This document shows, piece by piece, positions 46,794 to 58,800 of a stretch of DNA of 64,000 bases. The notes under the pieces are model-generated. The model was not told the origin of the DNA, searched no databases, and saw only the letters and a list, made by a program, of their open reading frames with translations. The translations under genes were made by a program, and so were the position numbers. The stretch spans positions 173,674 through 237,673 of the forward strand of contig JAKUCV010006269.1 of NCBI GenBank assembly GCA_028386065.3, in the 5' to 3' direction. Source of the stretch: Turnera subulata. Taxonomy: Eukaryota > Streptophyta > Magnoliopsida > Malpighiales > Passifloraceae. The stretch's first letter is position 1. The number at the start of each line of letters is the position of its first letter.

Positions 46794-47679
46794 TGATGCA
46801 AGCAAGCAAGCACCAAGTGGAGCTATTGATGGAGATGGCGCCATTAGCTTGCCTCAAGGACCAATCACACGGGCTCGATTGAAGATGATCAAGAATCACA
46901 TGCTGCACTTTGTTCAAGCTTTGATAAATCAAGAATTGCAAGAAGACAAGATGATCAAGCTTGGAGAAGAGTGCAAAAAGAAACCAACATGTGTCTCTGT
47001 CATTGGAGAGGAAGCCTAGTCGACTGGAGCATGTGGGCCCCATGTCAACATATCCATTTTATTTTATATAGAGTTGCCGATTTTTATTATATAAAAACAA
47101 TTAATAATTTCGGCATGGGCTTTTATTTTATTGGGTTATTTTGTTATTTGGGTCATAAAAAATTAATGGGCTTAAGTTATTTAGTTGGGTTTATTTTTTG
47201 GGTTTAATTAGTCTATTATGTTGATGGATTAAAAAAGTCAAAACCTAGTCCAACTTTGACTTGGTATTGCCGACTTGGGGAAGGGGTAAGAGTGAATTTA
47301 TTTTTAGTTTTTTAGGCATATGTGGCCAACCTAGCACCTGAATAAATAGGGTGTTTAGGGTTCCTTTTATGACACACATTATTCTTGATATTTGATAATA
47401 AAGTTTGAGGTTTTTATTACTTTGGTTATTTGCAAGTAGAATTGATTTCTTATTGTTTATTTGAGGGATTGTGTTTACTTATCAAGTGATTGATTTGCTT
47501 GTGGCGTATTCAAGATTCCTAGTTTTATTACTCTATTGTTGCTGAACAACTTTGTTTTGTTTTGAGATAATAGAGGTATTGGCTGAAACCCTAATTTGAT
47601 TGAATTGGTTGCTGATCTTGGAGACTTTGATTGATTTGGAGGTGCTATCTAGCTTTGTTCTGGTGGTGTTGCCGTATCA
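46794..47679 (+). repeat. 5' LTR of the nested Gypsy element
   Basis: It runs TGATGCAAGCAAGC...GCCGTATCA. It carries the + strand frame (46777-47019) containing GPITRARLKMIKNHML that in the 3' LTR forms the end of the polyprotein. It is about 95.5% identical to 53211-54100, with most differences transitions. Confidence 0.93.
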
Positions 47680-48488
47680 TCTTGGTAGCGGAGCCTAGGT
47701 ATCAATTTCAACTACGTATCCCTTTACTTTCAGCAATTTAGTTTTTTGTTCCTTGTGTTTTTAGTGTTGCCGAAATTATATACAAAAAAAAAGATTTTTG
47801 ATTTTGTTTTTCTTTTATTATTGTTCTAGTTGATTTCAACTATCATAATATAAAAAATAAAAATAAAAAAAAGAAGTCGCTGCGATTGTTGTTGTTTGTC
47901 GATTTGGAAGAAAAGAAAAGAAAAATGTTACAATTGTTTGTGTTGTTGTTGTAATCGACTTGGGGGCAGCAAATTTGTTTAAAAAAAAAATTGAAAATCG
48001 ACTTTTCTTTGTTGGTTGGAGAACTCGGCAAAAGTTGTTTGAATTGCAGGAATTTGCTTGATTAGGATACTTTTCGCGGATTGTTAGGGTATCTAGTTGG
48101 GTAACTTTATTTGATTCTGCTTATTTGTTGTGTTTTCCTTTTAGCTTTTCTAATTGAGAAATCTTTGTCTCTTATTGTTCAATTACTGCAAAAATCTTCA
48201 CATACAAATTTCTTGTTCTTTGTGTGTGACTATCTTTTCTTTCAGGAGTTAAATTTTGCCTCTAGAGTTGAATTGTCTAATTTCTTGATAGGAAATCTTT
48301 GACTCTTTCTTGAAGTGTTGCAGGTTTGTTTATTATTTGATAAGATTTACTATTCCAAAAGAATAAACAAAGTGAGATTTCAAGAGCGGTAAAAGGCGAG
48401 TGTTTCATCAAATTGCCACGAGAGACAAACGCGAGAGATACACGTGAGGAGCTTTTATTACTAATAAGTTTCTTGTAGGTATTACATC

Positions 48489-49680
48489 ATGGTTGGATCA
48501 GGAAGAACCAATACTGGTGAGGAGACGCCCACATCTATGGAGGTGTTGGAGAGATTCTTTAAGCAAATAGATGCTCGTTTTGCTGAGATGAAACAGGAGC
48601 TGAGCGCTAGAATGGATCAACAAGCATAATCCATTCAAGAGCTTTCTACTGCAAGGGTGGCGCCAAGAGAGGAAGCACCCGTTGATCAACCCCCACCCAA
48701 TCAACAAGCTAGGGAGGAGCCCCGAGATGTTGATGATGATGCTGAGGACGATAACCGCCCTGCTGCTGCAAGAGTGCGCCATCTTTCCCCAGCGCTTAGG
48801 AGAGGAGGAGGAGTTCACCTACCACCGCCAAGAAGAGATCGATTATATGATGGAGATGATGAAGAAGACCGAGAGCATGGTAGACATGGGAGGCGTGAGA
48901 GGGATGACCGAAGAGATTGTGGAGATAATGATCTTAGGAGCATCGAGCTTAAAATTCCTTCTTTCCAAGGAAAGGAAGATCCTGAAGTCTATCTCGAATG
49001 GGAGAAGAGAGTGGAATTAATCTTTGCTTGCCACAATTATTCTGAAGAAAAGAAGGTACGATTAGCTGTGGTTGAGTTTACTGATTATGCTTTGGTTTGG
49101 TGGGACAGATTTGAAGGTGACAGGTTGCGCCTTGGGGAGGATCCTATAGATAGTTGGTTGGAGTTGAAGAGGATCCTAAGGAAGAGGTTTGTTCCCCGAT
49201 CATACTATAGGGAGTTGCATCAAAGCTCCAGGCATTGCTCCAGGGATCTAGGAGCATTGAAGAGTATTACAGGGAGATGGAGAAGATAATGATTCGAGCA
49301 AACATTGATGAGGATAGAGAGACCACTATGGCGAGATTCCTTGCTGGAATGAAAAGGACCTTGTGATTTGCAAAATTGCTTAGACGTGGAGGAGAAGTTG
49401 TCAACTGCCATCAAAATAGAGAAGCAATTGAAGGAGAAAGTACCGAGGAGTTCTTATTCTTATTCTTCCAATTGGAATTCAAGATGGACCGTAAGAGATG
49501 GGAGGCAGCAAGAAAAGCCAAGAGAGGAGAAAGCTAGGGTTGCCGATTTCAAGACGCCCCCTACTAGATCCAAGACGAGTTCCTCTACATCCTACAACCC
49601 GAACTCTACTACCCCTACAAGGCAAATCAAGTGCTTTAAGTGTTTAGGGCTTGGACATATTGCATCTTAATGTCCAAACA
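48489..49680 (+). pseudogene. Gypsy gag, broken
   Basis: The start MVGSGRTNTGEET is at 48489, preceded by an untranslated leader. An early TAA (about 48627) separates it from the next section (48657-49289). That section has an acidic/Arg-rich linker and the retrotransposon gag core (LKIPSFQGKEDPEVYLEWE, WWDRF, LKRILRKRFVP). A frameshift occurs near 49270 and a stop near 49364. The CCHC knuckle CFKCLGLGHIAS at 49629-49664 is cut by TAA just before its last Cys; a CAA-to-TAA change would explain it. Confidence 0.85.
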
Positions 49681-49685
49681 AAAGG

Positions 49686-52600
49686 GTGATAAATGCTCGA
49701 GGTGGCGAGTTCTTTTCTAATGATGAGGCGGAGGAAGAAGGCGACCCTGCTCTATATGATATGCCCGAGTTGGAGGATGTAGGTGCTGAATCCAATGTAG
49801 AGGCCGAAGATAGTTTTCGGGGAAGAGAACTATTTGTCACGAGGAGAGTTTTGAATGCTCAAGCAAAGGAAGATGAGATCGAGCAAAGAGAGAATATTTT
49901 CCATACTAGGTTTTTGGTTAATGACAAGGTTTGTAGCTTGATCATTGGTGAAGGGAGCTGCACTAATGTAGTGAGCTCTATGTTGGTGGAACGCATGGGG
50001 ATGGAATGGCAAAGACATCCTAAACCCTACAAGCTACAATGGCTGAATGACACGGGGGAAGTTAAAGTGAACAAACAGGTTCTTCTTTCCTTCTCTATTA
50101 GAAAATATTCTGATTCAGTTTTATGTGATGTTGTACCTATGCAGGCAAGTTATATCTTGCTAGGGAGACCATGGGAATATGATAGGAGAGTTGTGCATGA
50201 TGGATTCAAAAATAGGTACTCATTCACCATGGGAGATAGGAAGGTGTTACTTGCTCCATTAACTTCACAAGAAGTGTATCATGATCAAATGCATATGAAG
50301 AGGAGTGTGGAGGAATGGCAAAAGAAGAAGGATGCCGAATTGGCTTGCAATGGTGAGAAAGAGAGGATGACTGAGAGTCATGCAAAAGGAGAGGAAAGAA
50401 AAGAAAAGGAGAGAGAAAAAGGAGAGGGTTTTGTCGACACCAAAGAGAGAAAAAAAGAGGGAAGGAAGAAACAAAACTTCTATGCATACATGAAAGAGTT
50501 GAGAGTAGCTTGTGCAAAAAAGAGGGGAGTGTTAGTACTCTTATTCAAGGGTGCTTATTTTAATCAAGCTGACCTTAACCCCGCATTGCCTAGTTGTGTT
50601 GTTTCTCTTTTGCAGGATTATGTGGATGTCTTTCCGGAGGAATTACCGAGGGAGTTGCCGCCTTTAAGGGGCATTGAGCATCAAATTGACTTCATTCTCG
50701 GTGCTCAAATTTCTTACCGGCCAGCATATAGGGCCAATCCGGAGGAGACAAAGGAGATACAAACACAAGTCGAGGACTTGTTGTCTAAGGGGCTGATTCG
50801 TGAGAGCGTCTCTCCTTGTGTTGTACCTGTGATTCTAGTGCCAAAGAAGGAGGGAACATGGCGCATGTGTGTTGATTGTCGTGTCGTTAATAAAATAACA
50901 GTAAAGTATCGCCATCCTATTCCTTAGATGATATGCTTGATGAATTACATGGTGCATGCATATTTACTAAGATTGATCTCATGAGTGGATAACATCAAGT
51001 TTGCATGAAAATTGGAGATGAATGGAAGACTGCATTTAAAACTAAGTATGGCTTGTATGAATGGTTGGTAATGCCTTTTGGTTTAACTAATGCACCTAGT
51101 ACTTTTATGCGTTTAATGAATCATGTCTTGCGCCATTTTATTGGAAAGTTTGTTGTTGTGTATTTTGATGATATTCTGATCTATAGCGAGAGTGTTGATG
51201 AGCATATGGAACATTTTAAGCTAGTATTGGATTCGCTTAGGGCTGAAAAGTTATTTGCTAAGCTTAAGAAGTGTACATTCTACATGGATCGTATTGTCTT
51301 TCTTGGTTATGTTGTTAGTGCTAATGGGATAGAAGTCGATTAAGAGAAGGTGAAAGCTATTAATGAGTGGCCCACGCCTACTACTATCTTTGAGGTAAGA
51401 TCTTTTCATGGACTTGCTAGCTTTTATAGGAGGTTTGTGAAGGATTTTAGTACCATTGCTGGACCATTGAATGATATTGTCAAAAAGAAAGTTGGATTTA
51501 AGTGGGGTGATGCACAGGCGCAAGCATTTGAGACTTTGAAAGAAAAATTATGTTCTACTCCTATTCGTAAATTGCCTAACTTTGATTCTACTTTTGAGAA
51601 TGAGTGTGATGCCTCTGGTATAGGCATATGTGCTGTTCTTTGCAGGAAAAGAAACCTATTGCTTACTTTAGTGAGAAGCTGGAGGGAGCTCAACTCAATT
51701 ACTCTACCTATGACAAGGAGCTTTATGCATTGGTGAGTGCATTGCAAACATGGTAGAATTACCTGTGGCCTAAGGAATTCGTGATCCACACTGATTATGA
51801 AAGCTTGAAGTATTTGAAAGGGCAAGGTAAGTTGAATAAGAGACATGCCAAGTGGCTGGAATTCATTGAGACATTCCCTTAAGTGGTGCGCTATAAGCAA
51901 GGTAAGGATAATATAGTTGCTGATGCATTATCTAGGAGGTATGCTCTAATCTCCTCTCTTAGTTCTAAGTTGATTGGATTTGAGTATATTAAGGATTTGT
52001 ATAAATCTGATTCTGACTTTGCTAATGTGTATGAAGCATGTGAACAATCTGGTTTTCAAAAGTTTTATAGAGATAATGGGTATCTATTTCATGAGAATAA
52101 ACTTTGCATTCCTGCTTGTTCTATGCGTGAGCTTTTGGTTAGGGAATCTCATGATGGTGGCTTGATGGGTCACTTTGGTATTGCTAAAACCCATGACATT
52201 CTACAGGAACACTTTTATTGGCCTAATATGAAGAAGAATGTTGAGCAGGTTTGTAATGGGTGTGTCACATGTCGACATGCCAAATCTAGGGTGCAACCTC
52301 ATAGGTTGTACACTCCTTTACCTGTCCTGATGTTCCTTGGACTGATTTATCTATGGATTTTTTGGTTGGTTTGCCTAGGACAAAGAAAGGTCGTTATAGC
52401 ATCTTTGTTGTTGTTGATAGGTTTAGTAAAATGGCTCATTTTATTGCTTGTCATAAAACTGATGATGCTTCACATGTTGCTGATTTGTTCTTTAGGGATG
52501 TAGTTCGTTTGCATGGCATTCCTAGGACAATTGTTTCTGATAGGGATACTAAGTTCTTGAGTCATTTTTGGCGAGTTTTATGGAGTAAGTTAGGGACCAA

Positions 52601-53358
52601 GTTGTTGTTTTCTACTGCTTGTCATCCTCAAACTGATGGTCAAACTGAAGTGGTTAATAGAACTTTAGGATCTTTATTGCGTGCTGTTGTGGGAAAGAAT
52701 TTGAAAACTTTTGAAGATTGTTTGCCATTGATTGAGTTTGCTTATAATAGGAGCATTCATTCTTCTACAAGTTATTCACCATTTGAGATTGTGTATGGTT
52801 TTAACCCATTAATCCCTTTGGATTTGTTGTCTTTACCTTTGAATGAGATTGTTAATATAGATGGGCATCAAAGAGCTAAGTTGGTTAAGGCTATTCATGA
52901 GAAGGCTCGAAAGCACATTGAGGAGAAGAACACTAAAGTGGCACAAAGAGCTAATCATGGACGCAAGCTTGTTAAGTTTGAACCTAGAGATTAGGTTTGG
53001 GTGCACTTTAGGAAGGAGAGGTTTCCTCATTATAGGAAATCTAAATTGGATCCAAGAGGAGATGGTCCTTTTTAAGTGTTGGAGCGTATCAATGACAATG
53101 CTTATAAGATAGATCTGCCTGGTGAGTATGCTGTGAGTGCTAGCTGATCTTTCTCCCTTTGACACTGCAGGTTTAGATTCGAGGGCGAATCCTTTTGAGG
53201 AGGGAGGGAATGATGCAAGCAAGCAAGCACCAAGTGGAGCTAATGATGGAGATAGCGCCATTAGCTTGCCTCAAGGACCAATCACACGGACTCGATTGAA
53301 GATGATCAAAAATCACATGCTGCACTTTGTTCAAGCTTTGATAAATCAAGAATTGTAA
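49686..53358 (+). pseudogene. Gypsy pol (protease, RT, RNase H, integrase, LTR-encoded tail), broken
   Basis: The protease part (49686-50300) has LIIGEGSCTNVVS, where the family usually has an Asp (IIDGGS), so the catalytic Asp appears lost. The reverse transcriptase (about 50620-51343) shows [29 protein letters not shown] and the catalytic [10 protein letters not shown]. RNase H (about 51350-51900) retains ECDASG. Integrase (51883-52994) has the HHCC finger (H-GHFG...C-x2-C) and acidic residues in STDFL-type, SDRDTKF and QTEVVNRTL. The final frame (53137-53358), DLSPFDTAG to NPFEEGGND, runs across the purine tract into the 3' LTR. Many stops are present. Confidence 0.88.
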
Positions 53359-54100
53359 GAAGACAAGTTGATCAAGCTTGGAGAAGAGTACAAGAAGAAG
53401 CCAACATGTGTCTCTGTCATTGGAGAGGAAGCCTAGTCGACTGGAGCATGTGGGCCCCATGTCGACATATCCATTTTATTTTATATAAAGTTGCCGATTT
53501 TTATTATATAAAAACAATTAATAATTTCGACATGGGTCTTTTATTTTATTGGGTTATTTTATTATTTGGGTCATAAACAATTAATGAGCTTAATTTATTT
53601 AGTTGGGTTTATTTTTTTGGGTTTAATTAGTCTATTATGTTGATGGATTAAAAAAAGTTAAAACCTAGTCCAACTTGGACTTGGTGTTGCCGACTTGGGA
53701 AAGGGGTAAGAGTGATTTTATTTTCAGTTTTTTAGGCATATGTGGCCGACCTAGCACCTGAATAAATAGGGTGTTTAGGGTTCTTTTTATGACACACATT
53801 ATTCTTGTTATTTGATAATAAAGTTTGAGGTTTTTATTACCTTAGTTATTTGCAAGTAGAATTGATTTCTTCTTGTTTATTTGAGGGATTGTGTTTACTT
53901 ATCAAGTGATTGATTTGCCTGTGGCATATTCAAGATTCCTAGCTTTTATTACTCTATTGTTACTTAACAACTTTATTTTGTTTTGAGGTGATAGAGGTAT
54001 TGGCTGAAACCCTAATTTGGTTGAATTGGTTGCTGATTTTGGAGACTTTGATTGATTTGGAGGTGCTATCTAGCTTTGTTCTGGTAGTGTTGTCGTATCA
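53211..54100 (+). repeat. 3' LTR of the nested Gypsy element
   Basis: 890 bp, TGATGCAAGC...GTCGTATCA, directly followed by the target duplication TATTG. The polyprotein frame continues into it (ASKQAPSGANDG, GPITRTRLKMIKNHML) and ends at a stop near 53358, where a CAA appears as TAA relative to the 5' LTR. Confidence 0.93.
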
Positions 54101-54105
54101 TATTG

Positions 54106-54987
54106 ACCAAGGACAGAAGGGGCTCTAGAAGGAGAGAAGTCACGCCCTCGGCCCCGAGAACCACGACCAGTGTCGTGGCCGCGAGAATAGAAAACCCGCT
54201 GGGGAACAGAGTGACCCTGTCCAAGGAAGGGAACAGAGTGACCCTGTCCAGAGAACGGAACAGAGTGAGACTGTCCAAAGTGAGCTGTCGGAACAATAGA
54301 AACAGAATATTTGTCTTCACCAGCTTTCAAGTGACGTTCTTCTTGCAGTAGCATGCCATAGAGGCTATCAAAATCCAACTCAACATGAGTGGCATCAATC
54401 GATTGAACAAAGGGACGATAGGCAGGACCCAAACCATTTTTGATGTATTCAACAAGATCATCATCAGAAATAGGACTTTGGAGAGCAGCAAGCTGATCAG
54501 CAACAGTTTTAGCCCGTTGAAGGTAAACCTCAATAGATTCGGAGCCACGGGAAAGAGTGGCGAGTTGATGCTTGAGATCACGAACCTTCGGCTTCAAGGC
54601 CCTGGCATAGGTCGTACGAAGCTTTTCCCATGCAACATGTGTAGTTTCAGCACTAACAATTTGAGGTAAGATGCTTTCTGAAACAGAATTAGCAATCCAC
54701 CCGAGAACAGTCTGACCCTGTTGAATCCAGCGTTGGTATGCTGGATTGGCTTGACCATCGGCAAGCTCCTGTGGGGGTCCGGGTTGGGAGTTGTCAAGGA
54801 AGTATTCAAACCCGCAACCACGCACCAAGGGACGAAATTGAGCACGCCACAAAAGATAACTGGTGGACGTGAGCTTGATGTAGATTTGAGAAGAGAGATT
54901 GTGTGGAGGATGAGAAGAAGTTGTGCTCGACATCAGAGCAGCAGAGGAGGAGGATTCGATTGCAGGAGAAGAAGAGTCAATCGACAT
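54106..54987 (-). pseudogene. Copia gag, cut by the Gypsy insertion
   Basis: Starts MSIDSSSPAIESS at 54987, 121 nt after the primer-binding site. The gag core (YLLWRAQFRPLVRG, AWEKLRTTYA, LKHQLATLSRGSESIEVYL, DDLVEYIKNGLGPAYRPF) is open. A short repeat GQGHSVPF occurs three times (about 54195-54270) before an RG-rich stretch (GRGSRGRGR). The frame meets the Gypsy LTR at 54105. The knuckle and protease continue at 46.75 kb on the other side. Confidence 0.9.
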
Positions 54988-55280
54988 GGTGTACCAACCA
55001 GGGAAATTGTAGTTGACGATTATGTGTTTGTTTTTTTATTTTTTTTTGTGTTGTCGACAAAAAGGAGGAGGAGAGGAAGGCTCGGCTAAATTCTAGGGTT
55101 TAGGGTTTGGCTCCAGTACCATAAAGACTTTGGTAAACGCTATTTATTATTGAGCATCACTAACATACTTATACACAATGCGTATGCTATAGATAATAAC
55201 CCTAACCCTAGATACACGAACACATCAACTATAAAATATATGTGTATTAATTACATAATATATGCATATCTATCAACTGG

Positions 55281-55611
55281 AGGGTACGGTATTACAAGGA
55301 GAATTGTGAGAAGTGGCACACCAAAGCAACAGATTTAGTAATAGACGTAATGGTCTTATTTAGCATCATAATCATTCGTAGCATTTTGGTTTCACATCCA
55401 GAGAATGTGTGATGATGATATAATAACAAACATTTCAAAAACATTTACTCCAATTTCAAGGCTCTACACGCCAGCCCTTTACATTACCACCTGCTATGGC
55501 TACATCCCATCGGAGAAAAAGAAAATTCTTTAAGATACACCGCTTTGTTTTGCTTCTGCTTTCTTTCTGTATATATATACACACACACAAATGGTTTTTA
55601 TTAGATGGCGT
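55281..55611 (-). other. 3' flank/UTR of the sigma factor gene
   Basis: Only about 336 bp separate the SIG1 stop (55612) from the Copia target duplication. There is a TA/CA microsatellite at 55571-55590. No terminator or polyadenylation site is certain. Confidence 0.45.
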
Positions 55612-58600
55612 CTAAACCAAACCTACACCATCTACTTGAAGAAGAACGGCATCCAGGTTACTCTTGCTCGCAGCATGTTTTAGTTTCTCTAGTGCCACCA
55701 GCCCAACTTGCCTAACCCGTTCTCTGGACAGACCTTTCCTGAATAACACCACCACCAAAAAAAAATGGCAGTCAGTCTTTAGTCCTAGAAAAAAAAAAAA
55801 AAGTAGTAGATGATTTTGCAGCATGTTTAATTAGTTTGCCATCAAACACAAAATGCAATAGTGAACCCCACATACTGTCTCAATAAAATCCACCATTTTT
55901 AAGGGAAAAAAATAAATAACCCTTGTGCTAACAGCTAACTCGGAAATTTATGCTTCGCTCTTTAAACGTACACTAGGTAAAGAAGCAATACTAAATTCCA
56001 CTCACCGCTTACTGATCTCTTCCCAGGTTAGGCATTCTTTATCCAGGCCATAGTATAGGCGTATAATATCTCTCTCTCTTTCTCGGAGAGTTGAATTGAT
56101 AAGCTTGTCGACTTCTTCCTGCAAATGCATTTACTCGGGAGATATTATGCTTTCTTTCCTACCGATTTTTAACACCAAGGAAAATATGTTTTATTAATAG
56201 CTAATTTAAGTGAAGTAGTGCCAGCAGCACCACATATCCCTGTTATAATAAGGCTAAGCAGGATGTTCCATTTGTTCAACCGGTAACATTTAAAAGTTCT
56301 TCTGAATTTGAACTTTTGCTGTACTTAATCTTCTTACCTTTAATGCCAGCTTATATAGTCCATGCCAAGGGTTATTTTCAAGGCAATCATCTGCAATGTA
56401 CTGTTTAACATCAGGAAAGGAAAAGGTCAATATAAAATAATAATTAAAGAAAAAAAAAAACAAAGAAAAATCAAAAGGATGCGAAAAATGATCATAGATG
56501 TCCCGTTATGGATTTGCAGAATTTTCTTCACTTACACTATGGAGGGTTTTTCCTGCAAGCCCACTCAAAGAAGGGAATGCTTCCCTATCAAGTGAGACTA
56601 TCTTACTACATGCCTACATCCAACAGATTCACAAGGTAAGACCGGAGAAAACAAGAGTGAAATGAGTTAGCTAGTATAAGCACCATAACGTGTTTACTAC
56701 CTCAGTAGCATTACGAACTTTCTGTTCGGACATATTAAGGGTTTCTGCAATTCTCTGGAAAATACAAAAAAGACATACATTAACAGGCCAAACAACAAGG
56801 GTCAGCATATTTATTTATGGTCTAAAAAGTTGATCAGCAGAATGAAGCATTGCATATATATTCAACTTCAGACATAAAACTAGAAAAATAAACTGTATCA
56901 AATATGGTCATATGATATCAGAGTAGCTGTCTTACTTCAATAGATGGAGTTATTCCACTTCCTTCCAGTTCCACCTTTGCACTCCGGATTAAGCCTAACC
57001 TCTCATGCAAATGATAAGGTAGTCTTAAAGTTGTTGAACTTTCTGCTAGTGCTCTGCCGACGCCCTGTAACAGTATTAGTGAGTTTATATAGTCTTCATA
57101 AGGACGACAAATACTGACTTTAACTCTTCCCCCACTCCCCCCAACCCCCCGCCGCAATCTCCAGAAACACAAACCCCAACAAAAAAAAAATGCAGTAATG
57201 ACAACGTCTTTTGTAGTTGTATTAAGTTGAGATAAGTATGGTCAGCCTTACCTGACGAATCCACCAGTAGACATAAGTTGAGAGTTTACACCCCTTAGAA
57301 GAATCAAATTTCTCAATTCCACGCAGTAGTCCAATCAAACCTCCCTGCATGAAAAATATGGAAAATGTTGAAAGGGAAACGTAGCGCAACTCTTCCATGA
57401 AATTGGTTTGAAGACGTCAGCATGTCATGCTAGCAAGAAACAGAAAAGAAATATCACCTGAACAAGGTCACCCATTTCAGCACCCATGTTATCATATTTT
57501 TGAGCAACAGAAAAGACAAGACGAACATTGCACATTGCAAGCCTCTCTCTGGCCAAAGAACACTCGATCAATTTTGACTGCAGTTGAGCCCGAGTAAGCC
57601 CCAAGGAAGCTGCAAGTTGTTTATCGGATGGCTCCCGTCCTAGTCTAGCCTCCAACCTGGAATTTCCATTGCAAAAATGACACAGTAAAGTAACTTTTTT
57701 AAGAAATTGATGGCCCATTTGGAGAGAGAAGTAGCAAATCCTCTACCACATCTTTGAATGTTAAGTACTGCTGACTCTACAGGGAAGCGAAGCAAATGAT
57801 CAAATGGGAAGATTCTATATATGATCTCAGTGTGGTAAGCACAAGTTTACCCTGTAGGGGATTTTGAAAGCATGAAATAAGATTTACGCTTTGACACGAT
57901 CGATAGAGGAAACATTTGTCAATATTGGTTACGTCTCTCCTGACACGACACTGTTTGTTTCTAGAAATGTAAGAATCACAAACAGGTTCAGGCTTAGAAC
58001 AACCCATCATTCAGATTCATCAAAGAGAAACAAAATGGTAGTGGGGATATCTGTTACTGAACCAGAGAATTCTCGGTCCTTGCTACTAACCTTTTCTTGT
58101 GCTTCTCCAAGGAAAGACCGATTTTAACTATCCTGGAAAGTTTCACAACTTCTTTATGCGCAAGCAGCTCTTCACTTATCTCACCCTTCACATAATTACC
58201 CTTCCAACGATTCCTCAGTAGGTCAGGATCGACAGCTGATTTCAGGTGCTTAGTTAGACTAGGTTCCAATGTGGGTTTAGTCTGGCTCAGGTTCTTCATC
58301 CTAGCATTCATCCTTCGTTGTCGAGCGGACACCCCAGAACTAGTGACGGGGAACTTCTTCTGACTTGAATCACCAGATGCAGATGGTGAGCCCTCAGTAA
58401 AGGAAAGATTCCACTGCTTTTCCAGCATAGTTTTCTGGAGCAACAGAAGTTCCTTCAAGGAGAAGTCAACATCAGGAGGAGTCTGCTCTTCCATGTCATT
58501 GATAGCGGTTGTTGTATACCAGGTTTGTTCAGTGACAGGAGCAGATAGGGTCTCCAGCACTACATCTTCTTTAAGGGCCTTAACATAGTGTGTATTTCGG

Positions 58601-58800
58601 TTGGATGGGGGTAGGCCATAACTAGAGTTTGACTTCTTTGCAACTATCACATTCTTTGATGGGGGAACATGATAGAGGCCAGGAACTCCATGATCAACGG
58701 TACTTGATGAGAGCCTTTCTGTGAGATCAGAGTAATAGAAGGAGGAACTCAGCAGCCTCTTCCCTGCGCTAAGTCCAATAACTGCAGTTGTGGCCATCAT
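55612..58800 (-). CDS. SIG1: Plastid RNA polymerase sigma factor, SIG1/SIGA-like (9 exons, 521 aa)
   Basis: Exons (minus): 58800-58091, 57656-57458, 57344-57252, 57064-56936, 56754-56701, 56613-56536, 56400-56338, 56118-56006, 55738-55612. All introns are GT-AG and the frame is continuous. The protein directs the plastid-encoded bacterial-type RNA polymerase to chloroplast promoters. The N-terminus ([20 protein letters not shown]) is Ser-rich like a transit peptide and resembles Arabidopsis SIG1. Region 2: [20 protein letters not shown] (about 275-295), [12 protein letters not shown] and [10 protein letters not shown] (about 305-334). Region 3: [16 protein letters not shown]. Region 4: [14 protein letters not shown] and the helix-turn-helix [19 protein letters not shown] (about 474-492). 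Either of the first two Met codons could start it. SIG1 is preferred over other SIG members on N-terminal similarity. Confidence 0.92.

Larger units (their letters stand above)
46794..54100 (+). mobile_element. Complete Gypsy (chromovirus-type) retrotransposon nested in Copia gag
   Basis: A 7,307-bp element. 5' LTR 46794-47679; primer site TGGTAGCGGAGCC (47683-47695, near initiator-Met); gag and pol 48489-53150; purine tract GAGGAGGGAGGGAA before the 3' LTR 53211-54100. Target duplication TATTG at 46789-46793 and 54101-54105. The LTRs differ at about 39-40 substitutions and a few 1-bp indels in 886 bp (about 95.5% identity). It lies in opposite orientation to the host Copia. 47696-48488 is untranslated leader without features. 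Clade is tentative: CRM/Reina-like, from the LTR-extending C-terminus. Confidence 0.93.
43236..55280 (-). mobile_element. Copia retrotransposon (Ale/Retrofit-like), interrupted by a nested Gypsy element
   Basis: The 3' LTR is 43241-43393 and the 5' LTR 55122-55275. The outer flanks carry the same 5-bp repeat ACTGG (43236-43240, 55276-55280). The minus-strand order is 5' LTR, primer site TGGTACTGGAGCC (complement of 55109-55121, near initiator-Met), gag, protease, integrase, reverse transcriptase, RNase H, polypurine GAGGGGGAG, 3' LTR. Without the Gypsy insertion it is about 4.7 kb, a usual Copia size. The LTRs differ at roughly 14-15 of 153 positions (about 90% identity). All coding parts are broken, so it is inactive. 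Confidence 0.92.
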
